Origin: JBGSPQ01 sp964346765
Lineage (GTDB): Bacteria > Patescibacteriota > Gracilibacteria > UBA1369
DNA: 64,000 bases
Assembly: GCA_964346765.1 (NCBI GenBank)
Contig: CAYFWB010000002.1
Location: 142,829-206,828, forward strand
Direction of reading: 5' to 3'
Of the stretch, positions 15,739 to 24,319 are shown in pieces. Every line of letters begins with the position of its first letter. Positions within the stretch are counted from its first letter, which is position 1. The notes beneath the pieces were generated by a model that saw only the letters and a list, made by a program, of their open reading frames with translations, ran no database searches and was not told the origin of the DNA. The position numbers were made by a program, and so were the translations under genes.

Positions 15739-16803
15739 ATGGCTACTTATAAACAGGCCGGTGTTGATATCGCTATGGGAGATAAATGCTCGAAAATCGC
15801 TTATGACGCCGCCAAAGCCACCTTTGACGTGCGAAAAGGCATGATAGGCAAACCTGTAATGCCGGAAGGCGGGTTTGCCGGAGCGCTGGATTTTGGAGAT
15901 TTTTATCTGGTTCAGAATTGTGACGGGGTTGGAACGAAAATCGCTGTAGCGGAACAAATTCAAAAATTTGATGCTTTGGGATATGACCTTCTGGCGATGG
16001 TGGCCGACGACGCGGTTTGTATCGGAGCAGAAACCGTTGCAATCACAAATACGATCGACACCAATAAAGTTTCGGATAAAGTGGTGAAAGGGTTAATGAA
16101 AGGTTTGATGAAAGCGTGCAAAGAGCAAAAAGTTGTGATCCCGGGAGGAGAAATAGCCGAACTTTCCGACACCATGAACGGTAATTCCTGGAACGCCACG
16201 GCGCTTGGTATTGTTGAAAAAAAGAAATATATTATGGGGAAAAACATTAAGCCGGGTGATAAAATTATAGGTCTAAGAAGCCGGGGTTTCAGATCCAACG
16301 GTTTTACCCTTGTACGTTACGTTTTTGAAAAAGTTTTGGGTAAAAACTGGGCCGGTAAATCTTTTTCGGGGAAAAAAACTTGGGGAGAGGCGGTTTTGAC
16401 TCCGTCTTTGATATATTCTGACGCGTTACTTGAGTTGCTTGGCAGATATGGAGAAAAACGTACGTGTTCAGTTAAAGCGCTCGCGCATGTGACGGGCGGT
16501 GGTGTACCGGGCAATATTTCACGCGTGACAGGTAAATACGGTGCGGTTTTGGATAACTTGTTTGGGCCGCATAAAATGATGCTTGAATTGCAGAAAATTG
16601 GTAAAGTGTCGGATAAAGAAGCTTATAAAGCATGGAATATGGGGACCGGGATGATTATAATAAGCAATGATTTTGGTAAAATTGAAAAGGTCATGAACAA
16701 GCATAAAATTGAGGCCGGAATTATTGGAGAAATATCCAAAGAAAAGGGTATTGAGCTTGTCAGCAAAGGATATTCAAGTGCCGGAAAAACGTTAAATTTT
16801 TAA
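15739..16803 (+). CDS. purM: Phosphoribosylformylglycinamidine cyclo-ligase (AIR synthetase)
   Basis: This 354-residue enzyme forms aminoimidazole ribotide in de novo purine synthesis. The start YKQAGVDIAMGD matches the PurM N-terminus YxxAGVDIxxG; NCDGVGTKIAVAE and DLLAMVADDAV supply the glycine-rich ATP loop and acidic metal ligands; VIPGGEIAEL, SRGFRSNGFTLVR and ALAHVTGGGVPGNISR are the other conserved boxes. It follows ftsE by 12 bases and may be co-transcribed. No other early purine gene is in the window (guaA is 36 kb away), so whether the whole pathway exists is unknown. Confidence 0.94.
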   Translation: MATYKQAGVDIAMGDKCSKIAYDAAKATFDVRKGMIGKPVMPEGGFAGALDFGDFYLVQNCDGVGTKIAVAEQIQKFDALGYDLLAMVADDAVCIGAETVAITNTIDTNKVSDKVVKGLMKGLMKACKEQKVVIPGGEIAELSDTMNGNSWNATALGIVEKKKYIMGKNIKPGDKIIGLRSRGFRSNGFTLVRYVFEKVLGKNWAGKSFSGKKTWGEAVLTPSLIYSDALLELLGRYGEKRTCSVKALAHVTGGGVPGNISRVTGKYGAVLDNLFGPHKMMLELQKIGKVSDKEAYKAWNMGTGMIIISNDFGKIEKVMNKHKIEAGIIGEISKEKGIELVSKGYSSAGKTLNF

Positions 16804-16814
16804 AGAAGAAGCCA

Positions 16815-17144
16815 TTAAGACTCATCCAGAAGAATACTTACCAGTTTGTCTCTGATTCGCCTGTATTTACGTTCTTCAACATCATCAGGATCGTCTTCGG
16901 TAAGTGATTTGTTAAGAGCCCATTCTTTGTGTTTTTTTGGTTCGTTAACTATTTTTATTTCTATGCCCGTAACCGCTCTGATTCTGTCGCCAAATTCGGG
17001 GTATTGAATTGTGGATTTTTCTCCGTTGCTATTAATTATACGAAATTCCACTCGATTATTTTGTTGCTCAGGAGTAATACGACCGGGCTCTTTTAGTTCT
17101 TCAATCGCGCCTTCGGCAGGCGCGCCGCTACTTGTTGGATTCAT
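16815..17144 (-). CDS. Small hypothetical protein
   Basis: I do not recognise this 109-residue cytoplasmic protein. It begins with a Ser/Gly/Ala/Glu-rich disordered stretch, then a short beta-rich part (VEFRIINSNGEKSTIQYP), and a charged helical C-terminus rich in Asp, Glu, Arg and Lys (about residues 72-109). A near-perfect promoter at 17167-17194 and a short leader support it as a real gene. It converges with purM with 11 bases between stops. Confidence 0.6.
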   Translation of the reverse strand: MNPTSSGAPAEGAIEELKEPGRITPEQQNNRVEFRIINSNGEKSTIQYPEFGDRIRAVTGIEIKIVNEPKKHKEWALNKSLTEDDPDDVEERKYRRIRDKLVSILLDES

Positions 17145-17166
17145 AATTTCAGATATTGTCTTGTTA

Positions 17167-17194
17167 ATTATATAAAATACATAAGATATGTCAA
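17167..17194 (-). promoter_or_regulatory. Promoter of the 16815-17144 gene
   Basis: Minus strand TTGACA (17194-17189), 16-base spacer, TATAAT (17172-17167): both hexamers are consensus. Predicted start near 17160. Confidence 0.75.
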
Positions 17195-17227
17195 ATCATG
17201 AAATTAAGTACACGAATCCGATTAGAG

Positions 17228-17255
17228 TTGACTTTTGCCCTTTTGCTTGTATATT
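17228..17255 (+). promoter_or_regulatory. Promoter of the 17283 gene
   Basis: TTGACT (17228-17233), 16-base spacer, TATATT (17250-17255), start near 17262. It lies over an upstream in-frame start at 17235 and so fixes the real start at ATG 17283. Confidence 0.65.
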
Positions 17256-17282
17256 GCCGTCCAAGTCTTAACCAATGTACTT

Positions 17283-17588
17283 ATGACAGATGAAATCCAC
17301 CCGGAAAGGACTGAAGAGTTTAAAGATGTTGCAGACAAATGGGCGACTGAAGGGTGTCTGCCCGCGGGAACTGATCATGAAGCGGATCTGGACTATTTAA
17401 GGAGAATGATAAGTAAAGCACCAGTGGAGAAAAAATCCAAAATGGTTGATATGGTGGCGGCAAGGGCTCTACTCGCGAGAGAAAAAAAATATATAACTGA
17501 CGATATTTGCAGAAGGGTATTTGAGATACTTGAAGTCGCCGATGATGAAAACAATAAAGAAAGACTGCTTTCTCTGATCCAATTTTAA
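17283..17588 (+). CDS. Small helical hypothetical protein
   Basis: A 101-residue, highly charged protein with no recognised family, no signal peptide and no membrane segment. It appears all-helical, with an acidic first half (TDEIHPERTEEF) and a mixed second half (AARALLAREKKYIT). The start was chosen from the promoter at 17228-17255, which places the transcript start after the upstream in-frame ATG. A hairpin terminator follows 24 bases after the stop, so it is a single-gene transcript just upstream of dprA. Function unknown. Confidence 0.65.
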   Translation: MTDEIHPERTEEFKDVADKWATEGCLPAGTDHEADLDYLRRMISKAPVEKKSKMVDMVAARALLAREKKYITDDICRRVFEILEVADDENNKERLLSLIQF

Positions 17589-17610
17589 AAAAATTTTAAC
17601 TTTTGTTAAT

Positions 17611-17639
17611 GAGCTTCCCGTATTATTGGGGGGCTTTTT
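17611..17639 (+). terminator. Rho-independent terminator after the 17283 gene
   Basis: AGCTTCCC pairs with GGGGGGCT (two G-T pairs) around an eight-base loop, followed by TTTTT. Confidence 0.7.
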
Positions 17640-17650
17640 AAAAAATATTT

Positions 17651-18520
17651 ATGTATAAAATCAATAAATTCGGTACGAACTATCCGGTATTATTAAAACA
17701 GATATTTGATCCGCCAAATAATCTTTATATTAACGGGCTATTGAACACTTTGAATCCCTACGGAAAGGCAAAAACCAAGTATGTCGCGATTGTGGGGACG
17801 CGCATGCCTTCCGACTATGGGAGGAAGATGGCATATGAGATAGCGAGGCGCGTTACAGAGTGCGGCGGCGTTGTGGTTAGCGGGCTGGCTTTTGGTATTG
17901 ACGCGGTTTGTCATCAGGCGGCGGTTGATATGAATAAACCCACTGTGGCGGTTATCGCTTCCGGTATCAATAAAATTACTCCCACCAGCCACAGGAGGCT
18001 GGCAGATGATATTATTAAATGCGGTGGATGTATTATTTCTGAAAGCAAAGACTCCGATCCTTCTTTTAAATACAGATATCTGAAAAGAAACAGAATCATT
18101 TCCGGGATGTGTGACGCGACTATTGTAATTGAAGCTAAAGAACGCTCCGGCGCTTTAATTACCGCCAGGCACGCGCTGGATCAAAACCGTGATGTTTTCG
18201 CGTTAATGGGTGACATTAACAGACCTCAAGCAAAGGGTTGTTTGAAAGCGGCCAGGAACTGTCTGGCTCAACCTATTTTTGAGATAGATTATTTGATGGA
18301 GGAACTGGGTTTTGATTCTAAAAAATCAACTGTATCGAATCTTAATTTTACTGAATTGGAGATCTTGAAATTGATCACAAATAAACAAATGAATACAGAC
18401 CAAGTTATAGAAATAAGCGGGCTTAATCCGGCGGAAGTGAATTCGGCTCTGTCTCAACTTGAAATACAGTCTTTGATTAAACGTGATCTTAATGGGAATT
18501 TTTGTATTAATTCCTCTTAA
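17651..18520 (+). CDS. dprA: DNA-processing protein DprA (Smf)
   Basis: Loads RecA onto incoming single-stranded DNA in natural transformation. The 289-residue protein is short like Bacillus Smf. The Rossmann-like core shows VGTRMPSDYG, SGLAFGIDAVCHQAA, TVAVIASGI, RNRIISGMCDATIVIEA and SGALITARHALDQ, followed by a C-terminal winged-helix segment (about residues 225-289). It overlaps the convergent pilB gene by 4 bases. Together with pilB, comM and the ComEC-like protein it supports a DNA-uptake capacity. Identification is secure. Confidence 0.94.
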   Translation: MYKINKFGTNYPVLLKQIFDPPNNLYINGLLNTLNPYGKAKTKYVAIVGTRMPSDYGRKMAYEIARRVTECGGVVVSGLAFGIDAVCHQAAVDMNKPTVAVIASGINKITPTSHRRLADDIIKCGGCIISESKDSDPSFKYRYLKRNRIISGMCDATIVIEAKERSGALITARHALDQNRDVFALMGDINRPQAKGCLKAARNCLAQPIFEIDYLMEELGFDSKKSTVSNLNFTELEILKLITNKQMNTDQVIEISGLNPAEVNSALSQLEIQSLIKRDLNGNFCINSS

Positions 18521-20391
18521 ATTGACATGGTTGTTACTCTTCTGACTTCTGTGAGGCTGGTTTGTCCCTGTATAACTTTTAAAATGCCGTCTTCATACAT
18601 GGTAAGCATTCCTTTTCTTCTGGCGGCTTCCATGATCTTGATTGAAGATGATTTTTCTAAAATGAGTCTTTTTATTTCATTGTCCACATCCAAAACTTCC
18701 ACAAGGGCAACTCTGCCCTTATAACCCGTACCACTGCAGATTTCGCATCCTTCAGAAAGGGGCAGTTTTTCTGGTATTTCAAGCTTTAATGAGGGTTGTA
18801 CTTTCTTAATGATTTCCAAAACTCTGCGCAGTTCTTCTTTTTTTGATTCCGATATGGTCTTTAAGGACGTGCATTTTGGGCAAAATTTTCTGGCCAGGCG
18901 TTGGGCAATTACAGTATCCAAGGCCGGTGCCACCATAAAGGGCGGCATACCTATATTAATAAGCCTGGGGATTGCTTCAATGGCGCTGTTGGTATGAAGG
19001 GTACTTAACATTATATGACCCGTCAGCGCGGCCTGAGCAGCGGTTTCCGCGGTCTCAATATCACGGATTTCCCCGATCATTACGACGTCCGGATCCTGCC
19101 TTAAAATAGCGCGCAAACCATTGGCGAAATCATAACCTCTTTTTTCGTTTACGGGGCTTTGGGAAATTCCTTCCATATGATATTCAATCGGATCTTCAAG
19201 AGTAATAATTTTGAGTTCCGGTTTATTCAGTTTTTCAAGAAAAGTGTAGAGAGTGGTTGTTTTACCCGACCCGGTGGGTCCTGTTATTAGAATCATTCCG
19301 TTTTTTATTTTCATAGTGCTCTTGACGTGATCAAGCGCACTACCCCAGAATCCCATTTCTTCAAATTCGGTAATGTGTCTGGCGCTATCCAATAGTCTGC
19401 AGACAAATGTTTCGCCATATTCAGTCGGCAGTACGGAGACACGTACATCGATTTTTCTTTGATTAACCAAAAAACTATAACGCCCATCCTGAGGCTCATT
19501 TGTAATGTTAAGCTTCATTTTGCACTGATACTTGATCTGATTGGCGATATTTAAAAAGACGCTTTTATCGATTTTAAATATTTCGTGTAACAGTCCGTCT
19601 ATCCTGTATCGCACTCTGACTTGATTTTCTTCCGGTTCATAGTGGACATCGGAAGCGCCGGTTTTATAGGCCCCCGCGTTAAGAAGATAATTGGCTTCTT
19701 CCGAAGTAACGGTGTTTATTTTTTGGGCGATATCTTTAAGATTTTTTATCTCCTGTTCAAACGCCTTGATCTTTTCTTCACGGATTGTTGTGTCTATTTC
19801 TTTTTTAACTTTGTATTGTTCGGTTTCGTATAGTTTCATGGCCTCCAAAAGACCGTCCGCGGTTGCCAGGTTAATATTGATTGCGTATCCGGCGTTTTTT
19901 AAATCATCAATAATCTTTTGTGTTTGAAGGTTATTTGGATCAGCGACGGCAACTCTAAGTTTTTGCCCCAGTCTGAAAAATGGCAAAATTAATGCGGTTT
20001 TGGCCGTTTCCGGGGGAATTAACTTAAGCAGGTCGGGGTTAATCGGTGTTACCGCGATGTTTATGTAAGAAATTCCAAGTTCGCGAGCCTTTCGCGCCGC
20101 TTCTTTTTCTTTAAATACCCTGTTAATTTTTTCAAGATGACTGTCGGTTTGCTGGCTTTGAACCGATTGATCAAGGGGAGCGGCCGTTTCCGCGGGCGCG
20201 GATTGCTGTTGATTTGGGGCCGGAGTCGACACCTGTTGTTGCTGTATTACAGGCTGTTTTTGCGCTACAGGTTGTTCTGCGGGGTCAATTGCTTTCTGAG
20301 GATTAGAACTTGGTTGTTGAGCTGGCGCGTTGTCTTGCCCATCGCTTGCCTGAGTGGTCTGATTTTGTGACTGACCGTTTTCGTTGTTCAT
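18517..20391 (-). CDS. pilB: Type IV pilus assembly ATPase PilB (GspE/PulE family)
   Basis: A 624-residue secretion ATPase that drives pilin polymerisation at the inner membrane. Residues 1-85 are a Gln/Pro/Ala-rich disordered region; an MshEN-type N-domain spans about 90-200; the ATPase core has Walker A GPTGSGKTTT (about 367-376), the Asp box ITLEDPIEYH, Walker B QDPDVVMIGEIRD and the His box LTGHIMLSTLHTN. A zinc-binding tetracysteine is formed by CPKC (about 503) and CEIC (about 547). No other pilus gene is adjacent. It follows the nusA terminator and probably has its own promoter. Confidence 0.95.
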   Translation of the reverse strand: MNNENGQSQNQTTQASDGQDNAPAQQPSSNPQKAIDPAEQPVAQKQPVIQQQQVSTPAPNQQQSAPAETAAPLDQSVQSQQTDSHLEKINRVFKEKEAARKARELGISYINIAVTPINPDLLKLIPPETAKTALILPFFRLGQKLRVAVADPNNLQTQKIIDDLKNAGYAININLATADGLLEAMKLYETEQYKVKKEIDTTIREEKIKAFEQEIKNLKDIAQKINTVTSEEANYLLNAGAYKTGASDVHYEPEENQVRVRYRIDGLLHEIFKIDKSVFLNIANQIKYQCKMKLNITNEPQDGRYSFLVNQRKIDVRVSVLPTEYGETFVCRLLDSARHITEFEEMGFWGSALDHVKSTMKIKNGMILITGPTGSGKTTTLYTFLEKLNKPELKIITLEDPIEYHMEGISQSPVNEKRGYDFANGLRAILRQDPDVVMIGEIRDIETAETAAQAALTGHIMLSTLHTNSAIEAIPRLINIGMPPFMVAPALDTVIAQRLARKFCPKCTSLKTISESKKEELRRVLEIIKKVQPSLKLEIPEKLPLSEGCEICSGTGYKGRVALVEVLDVDNEIKRLILEKSSSIKIMEAARRKGMLTMYEDGILKVIQGQTSLTEVRRVTTMSI

Positions 20392-20448
20392 TTGACTATA
20401 AAAATATCTTTCAATTTTAGCATATATTAGTCCTTTTTGAAATCATAT

Positions 20449-20473
20449 AAAAATAGCCGCCAATATGGCGGCT
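20449..20473 (-). terminator. Terminator after nusA
   Basis: AGCCGCC and GGCGGCT form a 7-bp GC-rich stem around AATAT; reading on the minus strand the stem is followed by ATTTTTAT. It separates nusA from pilB. Confidence 0.75.
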
Positions 20474-20495
20474 GTTTTTATATACATAAATGCGC

Positions 20496-21734
20496 TTAGC
20501 CTTCTTTAACGGCCTTTTCAATAGCTTTGGCCTCTTCTTCCGTAATGCCCTCAATACTGGCGAGATCTTTAGCTGTTAAACCTTTAAGCTGTTCAACCTG
20601 AGTAAGGTTGGCGACAGTTAATTTTTCTATCAGTGCCGGCTCAAGAGCGGTAAGTTCTTCAATTTTATCAACTTGTTCTTTTACTTCAGTGGTTTCCTTT
20701 AATTCACCAACATCCATAACATCCAATTCGTATTGGGTCAGTTTTGAAGCCAGCCTTACATTCTGACCTTCTTTTCCAATAGCCAAAGGTCTCTGGTCCG
20801 GCTGTACAAATATTTTCGCTCTCTTTCCTTCTTCATCCATATCAATATGCGTTACCTTGGCCGGTGCCAGGGCGGTTCTGATGAAATCTTCAACATTTTC
20901 GCTCCATTGAATAATATCTATTCTTTCGCCGTTCAATTCGTCCATTACATTACTTACCCTAACTCCTTTTTGTCCGACACATGAACCGATTGGATCGATT
21001 TTTGGATCTGATGAATATACAGCAACCTTGGAACGAACACCCGGCTCTCTGGAAATTCCTTTGATTTCAACCTGACCGGCTTTAATTTCGGGTATCTCAA
21101 GCTCCATCAGCTTCCTTACAAGATTTTCATGTGTCCTGGAAATCTGCAATTGGGGGCCTTTTGTGGTTTTTACCACTTTGTCCAGATATAGCTTTAATCT
21201 TTGCCCTCCGTAATATCTTTCTTTAGGAATCTGCTGATCTTTGGTCAAGATTGTGGTTATCTTATTATCTAAATTTACATAAACATTATTGCCTTCAACC
21301 CTGTGAACAAGCGCGTTGATAAGTTCGTTTTCGCGATCTTTGAATGTGTCGTACATTATTTCTCTTTCAGCTTCCTGAATTCTTTGGATGATCACCTGTT
21401 TTGCGGATTGAGCCGCAATTCTTCCGTACTCCAAAGGAGTAACATCAATTTTGATTACATCGCCCACTTTGGGAGTCTTTTTATATTTTTTTGCTTCTGA
21501 AACAGTCATTTCGGTTTCCGGATTCTCCACTTTTTTAACAACATCTTTGATTAAAAAAACTGTTGTCTGTTCATTTTTTTCTCCCATTTCCACTTCTACA
21601 TTTTGTTCGCGGTTTCCGTAGTCTTTTCTGTACGCAGCTCTAAGGGCGGCTTTTATTGTCTCCATGATTTTATCCTTCGGAATACCCTTTTCATCGCAAA
21701 GTTGATTAATGGCGGCAAAAAACTGTGATTGCAT
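20496..21734 (-). CDS. nusA: Transcription elongation/termination factor NusA
   Basis: An RNA polymerase-associated factor for pausing, termination and antitermination. The 412-residue protein has the NusA N-terminal domain (about 1-125, with ALRAAYRKDYG), an S1 RNA-binding domain (about 130-200), and two KH domains including SDPKIDPIGSCVGQKGVRV and PLAIGKEGQNVRLASKLT. The C-terminus (about 355-412) adds a helix-hairpin-helix-like segment (LTAKDLASIEGITEEEAKAI). The length is intermediate between short and E. coli-type NusA. It is downstream of recX but separated by a terminator. No infB or rimP follows, unlike the usual cluster. Confidence 0.95.
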   Translation of the reverse strand: MQSQFFAAINQLCDEKGIPKDKIMETIKAALRAAYRKDYGNREQNVEVEMGEKNEQTTVFLIKDVVKKVENPETEMTVSEAKKYKKTPKVGDVIKIDVTPLEYGRIAAQSAKQVIIQRIQEAEREIMYDTFKDRENELINALVHRVEGNNVYVNLDNKITTILTKDQQIPKERYYGGQRLKLYLDKVVKTTKGPQLQISRTHENLVRKLMELEIPEIKAGQVEIKGISREPGVRSKVAVYSSDPKIDPIGSCVGQKGVRVSNVMDELNGERIDIIQWSENVEDFIRTALAPAKVTHIDMDEEGKRAKIFVQPDQRPLAIGKEGQNVRLASKLTQYELDVMDVGELKETTEVKEQVDKIEELTALEPALIEKLTVANLTQVEQLKGLTAKDLASIEGITEEEAKAIEKAVKEG

Positions 21735-21753
21735 GTGAATTGATTGAATTTAT

Positions 21754-21784
21754 AAAAAAGCCAGGATTCTTAATAGAAATCCTG
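21754..21784 (-). terminator. Terminator of the recA-recX transcript
   Basis: On the minus strand CAGGATT pairs with AATCCTG around a nine-base loop, followed by GC and TTTTTT. It lies 27 bases after the recX stop. Confidence 0.75.
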
Positions 21785-21810
21785 TACTACTGTGATCTTA
21801 CTTTGATTTC

Positions 21811-22278
21811 TTATTTTTGTAAAGGTTCAAAATGATTTTTAACCGTCTCAATGATGACTCCGGGTGTAAAACCTCTTGATGCTAAAAAGCGCTGGATTTT
21901 TTCTTTTTGTTGTTGTGGTGTTCCCGTTTTTATAGCTTTTATTTTCTTTCGGAATGCAAGCACGGCTTGTTCTTTTTCGTTAATCCTTATATTTGACAGC
22001 TCTTCTTCAACTTCATCTTTACCAATACCCTTTTGAATGAGTTTTTGCCTGATCAATCTTTTGCTCTGTGGTTTAAATCTTAATCGGTCACCGGTAAAAA
22101 GATTTATATATTCTTTATCATTTAAATAATTGAGATTTTTAAGGCGCTTTACGGTATTAATTATTTCTTCTTCAGGATGCCCCTTAAGTCGCAACTTGTT
22201 AATTAGTTCCGCCGAATGGTAGCGCCTGCGTGAAAGCAGGCGCACCGCGGCATTAAATGTGGAATTTTTTTTTGTCAT
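21811..22278 (-). CDS. recX: Regulatory protein RecX
   Basis: A 155-residue modulator that binds and limits RecA filaments. The family pattern of three-helix repeats is visible: AVRLLSRRRYHSAELINKL, then VKRLKNLNYLNDKEYI, then RLIRQKLIQKGIG and a C-terminal AVLAFRKKIKAI repeat ending in LASRGFTPGVIIETV. It abuts recA, sharing one base, so the two are co-transcribed under the recA promoter. The terminator at 21754-21784 ends the unit. Confidence 0.9.
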   Translation of the reverse strand: MTKKNSTFNAAVRLLSRRRYHSAELINKLRLKGHPEEEIINTVKRLKNLNYLNDKEYINLFTGDRLRFKPQSKRLIRQKLIQKGIGKDEVEEELSNIRINEKEQAVLAFRKKIKAIKTGTPQQQKEKIQRFLASRGFTPGVIIETVKNHFEPLQK

Positions 22279-23372
22279 TAGACATCTTTAGAAGCCGATG
22301 CTCTCTTTGTGGTTTTTGCGGGAGCAGGAGAAGCAGAAACTGCCGTTTTATCGCCGGCACTTTCTTCTTTCATCTTATAAATGAATTCTTGTAGCTCTTT
22401 TTCTATAGATTGCGCTACTTTTTCGTTATTTTTCAGAAAATGCTTTACATTTTCACGTCCCTGACCGAGTTTGACATCCTGGTAGTTATAGAATGCTCCA
22501 TTTTTTCTGGTGATTTCATATTTGGTAGCAAGATCAATCACATCTCCAACGCGTGAAATACCCGTGTTGTACATAATGTCAAATTCAGCCATTTTGAAAG
22601 GGGGCGCGACTTTATTTTTTACAACTTTAACTCTTACCCGATTTCCCTTAACTTCCTTACCCTCTCCGGTTCCTTCTTCAATTTTTCCGATATTGCGAAT
22701 ATCCATCCTTACGGAAGAATAAAATTTAAGAGCATTACCGCCAGGAGTAGTTTCGGGATTACCGAACATAACACCCAATTTCATTCGCAACTGGTTAATA
22801 AAAATAACAGTGGTACGTGTTTTGCTTATGGTGCTGGTAAGCTTTCGTAAGGCCTGACTCATAAGTCTTGCCTGCAAGCCCATGTGAGCGTCACCCATTT
22901 CACCTTCTATTTCCGCGCGCGGAGTCAATGCCGCCACAGAATCAACGACAATCACATCTATGGCGTTGGTTCTGACCAAACTTTCCGTAATTTCAAGAGC
23001 CTGTTCCCCGCTGTCCGGCTGTGATACCAAAATATTATCAATATCCACACCTATTTTTCTTGCGTAAACAGGGTCAAGCGCGTGTTCGGCGTCAATAAAT
23101 GCAACTTGACCGCCTTTTTTCTGTGCTTCAGCCAATATGTGCAGTGTGAGAGTGGTCTTGCCGGAACTTTCCGGTCCGAAAATTTCAACCACGCGACCAC
23201 GCGGAACCCCCCCTCCAAGAGCCATATCCAATGAAAGTGAACCGGTGGGGATGGTTTCGATGGCGATTTTTTGAGTTTTGCCCATTTTCATTATCGCGCC
23301 TTTACCAAAATTGCGTTCAATTTGGGCCAAAGCCAATTCGACCGCCTTCTGTTTTTCGCTTGTTGTACTCAT
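22278..23372 (-). CDS. recA: Recombinase RecA
   Basis: The DNA strand-exchange protein, 364 residues from ATG 23372. Walker A GPESSGKTT is at about residues 66-74, followed by FIDAEHALDPVYA, Walker B VIVVDSVAALTPRAE, LMSQALRKLT (loop L1/L2 region) and VIFINQLRMKLGVMFGNPE. The C-terminus is Ala/Ser/Lys-rich rather than acidic. The open frame extends 26 codons upstream, but the promoter at 23422-23450 starts transcription near 23415 and the RecA-like sequence begins at this ATG. recX follows immediately. The promoter carries a palindromic operator candidate. Confidence 0.98.
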   Translation of the reverse strand: MSTTSEKQKAVELALAQIERNFGKGAIMKMGKTQKIAIETIPTGSLSLDMALGGGVPRGRVVEIFGPESSGKTTLTLHILAEAQKKGGQVAFIDAEHALDPVYARKIGVDIDNILVSQPDSGEQALEITESLVRTNAIDVIVVDSVAALTPRAEIEGEMGDAHMGLQARLMSQALRKLTSTISKTRTTVIFINQLRMKLGVMFGNPETTPGGNALKFYSSVRMDIRNIGKIEEGTGEGKEVKGNRVRVKVVKNKVAPPFKMAEFDIMYNTGISRVGDVIDLATKYEITRKNGAFYNYQDVKLGQGRENVKHFLKNNEKVAQSIEKELQEFIYKMKEESAGDKTAVSASPAPAKTTKRASASKDV

Positions 23373-23421
23373 GTTTTTTATATTATGAAGTAATGAATAG
23401 TTAAATTTTGATCTTAAGACC

Positions 23422-23450
23422 ATCTTAGGTGAGCATATACTCACCGTCAA
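23422..23450 (-). promoter_or_regulatory. recA promoter with palindromic operator in the spacer
   Basis: Minus strand TTGACG (23450-23445), exactly 17 bases, TAAGAT (23427-23422). The palindrome GGTGAGTATATGCTCACC (23445-23428) fills the spacer and overlaps the last base of the -35, an ideal place for a repressor such as a LexA-type SOS regulator. The sequence is not the classical Escherichia or Bacillus SOS box. Confidence 0.7.
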
Positions 23451-23578
23451 GGTTTTTTATTTTTTGTATATGTGCCTTATAACAAATTGAGATTAAAAAG
23501 AAATAAACACTATTTAAATTATTATTAAATTGTAGCAATTATCGATCTAACCAAAAAATGATCTTGATATTTCCTGTT

Positions 23579-23607
23579 TTGACAAATATGTGCTTGTGAC
23601 TTATAAC
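23579..23607 (+). promoter_or_regulatory. Promoter of the 23629 gene
   Basis: TTGACA (23579-23584), 17-base spacer, TATAAC (23602-23607). Start near 23614 rules out the GTG at 23590 and points to ATG 23629. Confidence 0.75.
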
Positions 23608-23628
23608 GAAATCCAAAAAACTTTTAGA

Positions 23629-24267
23629 ATGTCCAAAAATATTAATATTCCACCCTGGCTAAGAGCCAAGATGCTTGAAAATCGACCTGAAGATTTTGAA
23701 AAACCGACGAATAAAATTACGGTTGCCGTGGCGGCGGGCGCGATAGCGTCATATATCGGTCTGATGGCGCTGGAAGCATCCGACCCGGATAAAAATACTG
23801 TAAATAAGTCGGAAACTCCGGTAAAAGTACAGGATGAAGAACAAGATAATGTATCCACGGCTGCCGCAGAAGAGAAAAAGGTTTCAATTCGTAAGCTGAC
23901 GAGCAAAAATTTACCTGAAATGAAAGAATATCTGGAGAATCTTTTTGAACACGCGACAACCGATGGTAATGCTTTTTCGGAGTTTTGTTCGGCCGTATCC
24001 GGTAGATTTAACAGTCATGCCATGATTTCGCCGCCATCTTATTCAACCACTAAATGTTTTGCGGATGCCGGTCTGGATTTATACAGAGAAAATGAGGACG
24101 CGGTTTTTCTTGAACTGGCAAATTATTATTATAGGCGATGTCTTTATTTGATAAACGGCCAATTTATGGGTCGATTCAGAAAACCGTCCGGGGGAAACGG
24201 CCAGATAAAAAAGAGACAAATAGATGTTTTTGAAGCTATGGATGAAATTTCCGAGATGACCAATTAA
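23629..24267 (+). CDS. Hypothetical protein with one N-terminal membrane segment
   Basis: I do not recognise this 212-residue protein. A hydrophobic Ala/Val/Ile segment at about residues 30-48 (TVAVAAGAIASYIGLMALEA) follows a short basic-acidic N-terminus, so it is probably a single-pass protein with most of its length outside the cytoplasm. The rest is charged and helical and contains two Cys and YYYRRCLYL. The same layout (short cytoplasmic part, Ala-rich helix, long soluble part) appears in the 851-residue protein at 27.2-29.7 kb. The start was set by the promoter at 23579-23607. A weak hairpin follows the stop. Confidence 0.7.
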   Translation: MSKNINIPPWLRAKMLENRPEDFEKPTNKITVAVAAGAIASYIGLMALEASDPDKNTVNKSETPVKVQDEEQDNVSTAAAEEKKVSIRKLTSKNLPEMKEYLENLFEHATTDGNAFSEFCSAVSGRFNSHAMISPPSYSTTKCFADAGLDLYRENEDAVFLELANYYYRRCLYLINGQFMGRFRKPSGGNGQIKKRQIDVFEAMDEISEMTN

Positions 24268-24268
24268 G

Positions 24269-24300
24269 ATAAGAGGACACTTTAAATAGGTGCCCTCTTA
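24269..24300 (+). terminator. Hairpin after the 23629 gene
   Basis: AAGAGGACAC pairs with GTGCCCTCTT with one A-C mismatch around a nine-base loop. The following T-run is poor, so termination strength is uncertain. Confidence 0.45.
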
Positions 24301-24319
24301 ATTTAGAAATGGATTCGTC

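Noticed and set aside
17235..17282. Upstream ATG for the 17283 gene
   Set aside because: It falls within the TTGACT-N16-TATATT promoter.
23590..23628. GTG start giving a longer version of the 23629 gene
   Set aside because: The GTG lies inside the promoter spacer, upstream of the predicted transcription start.
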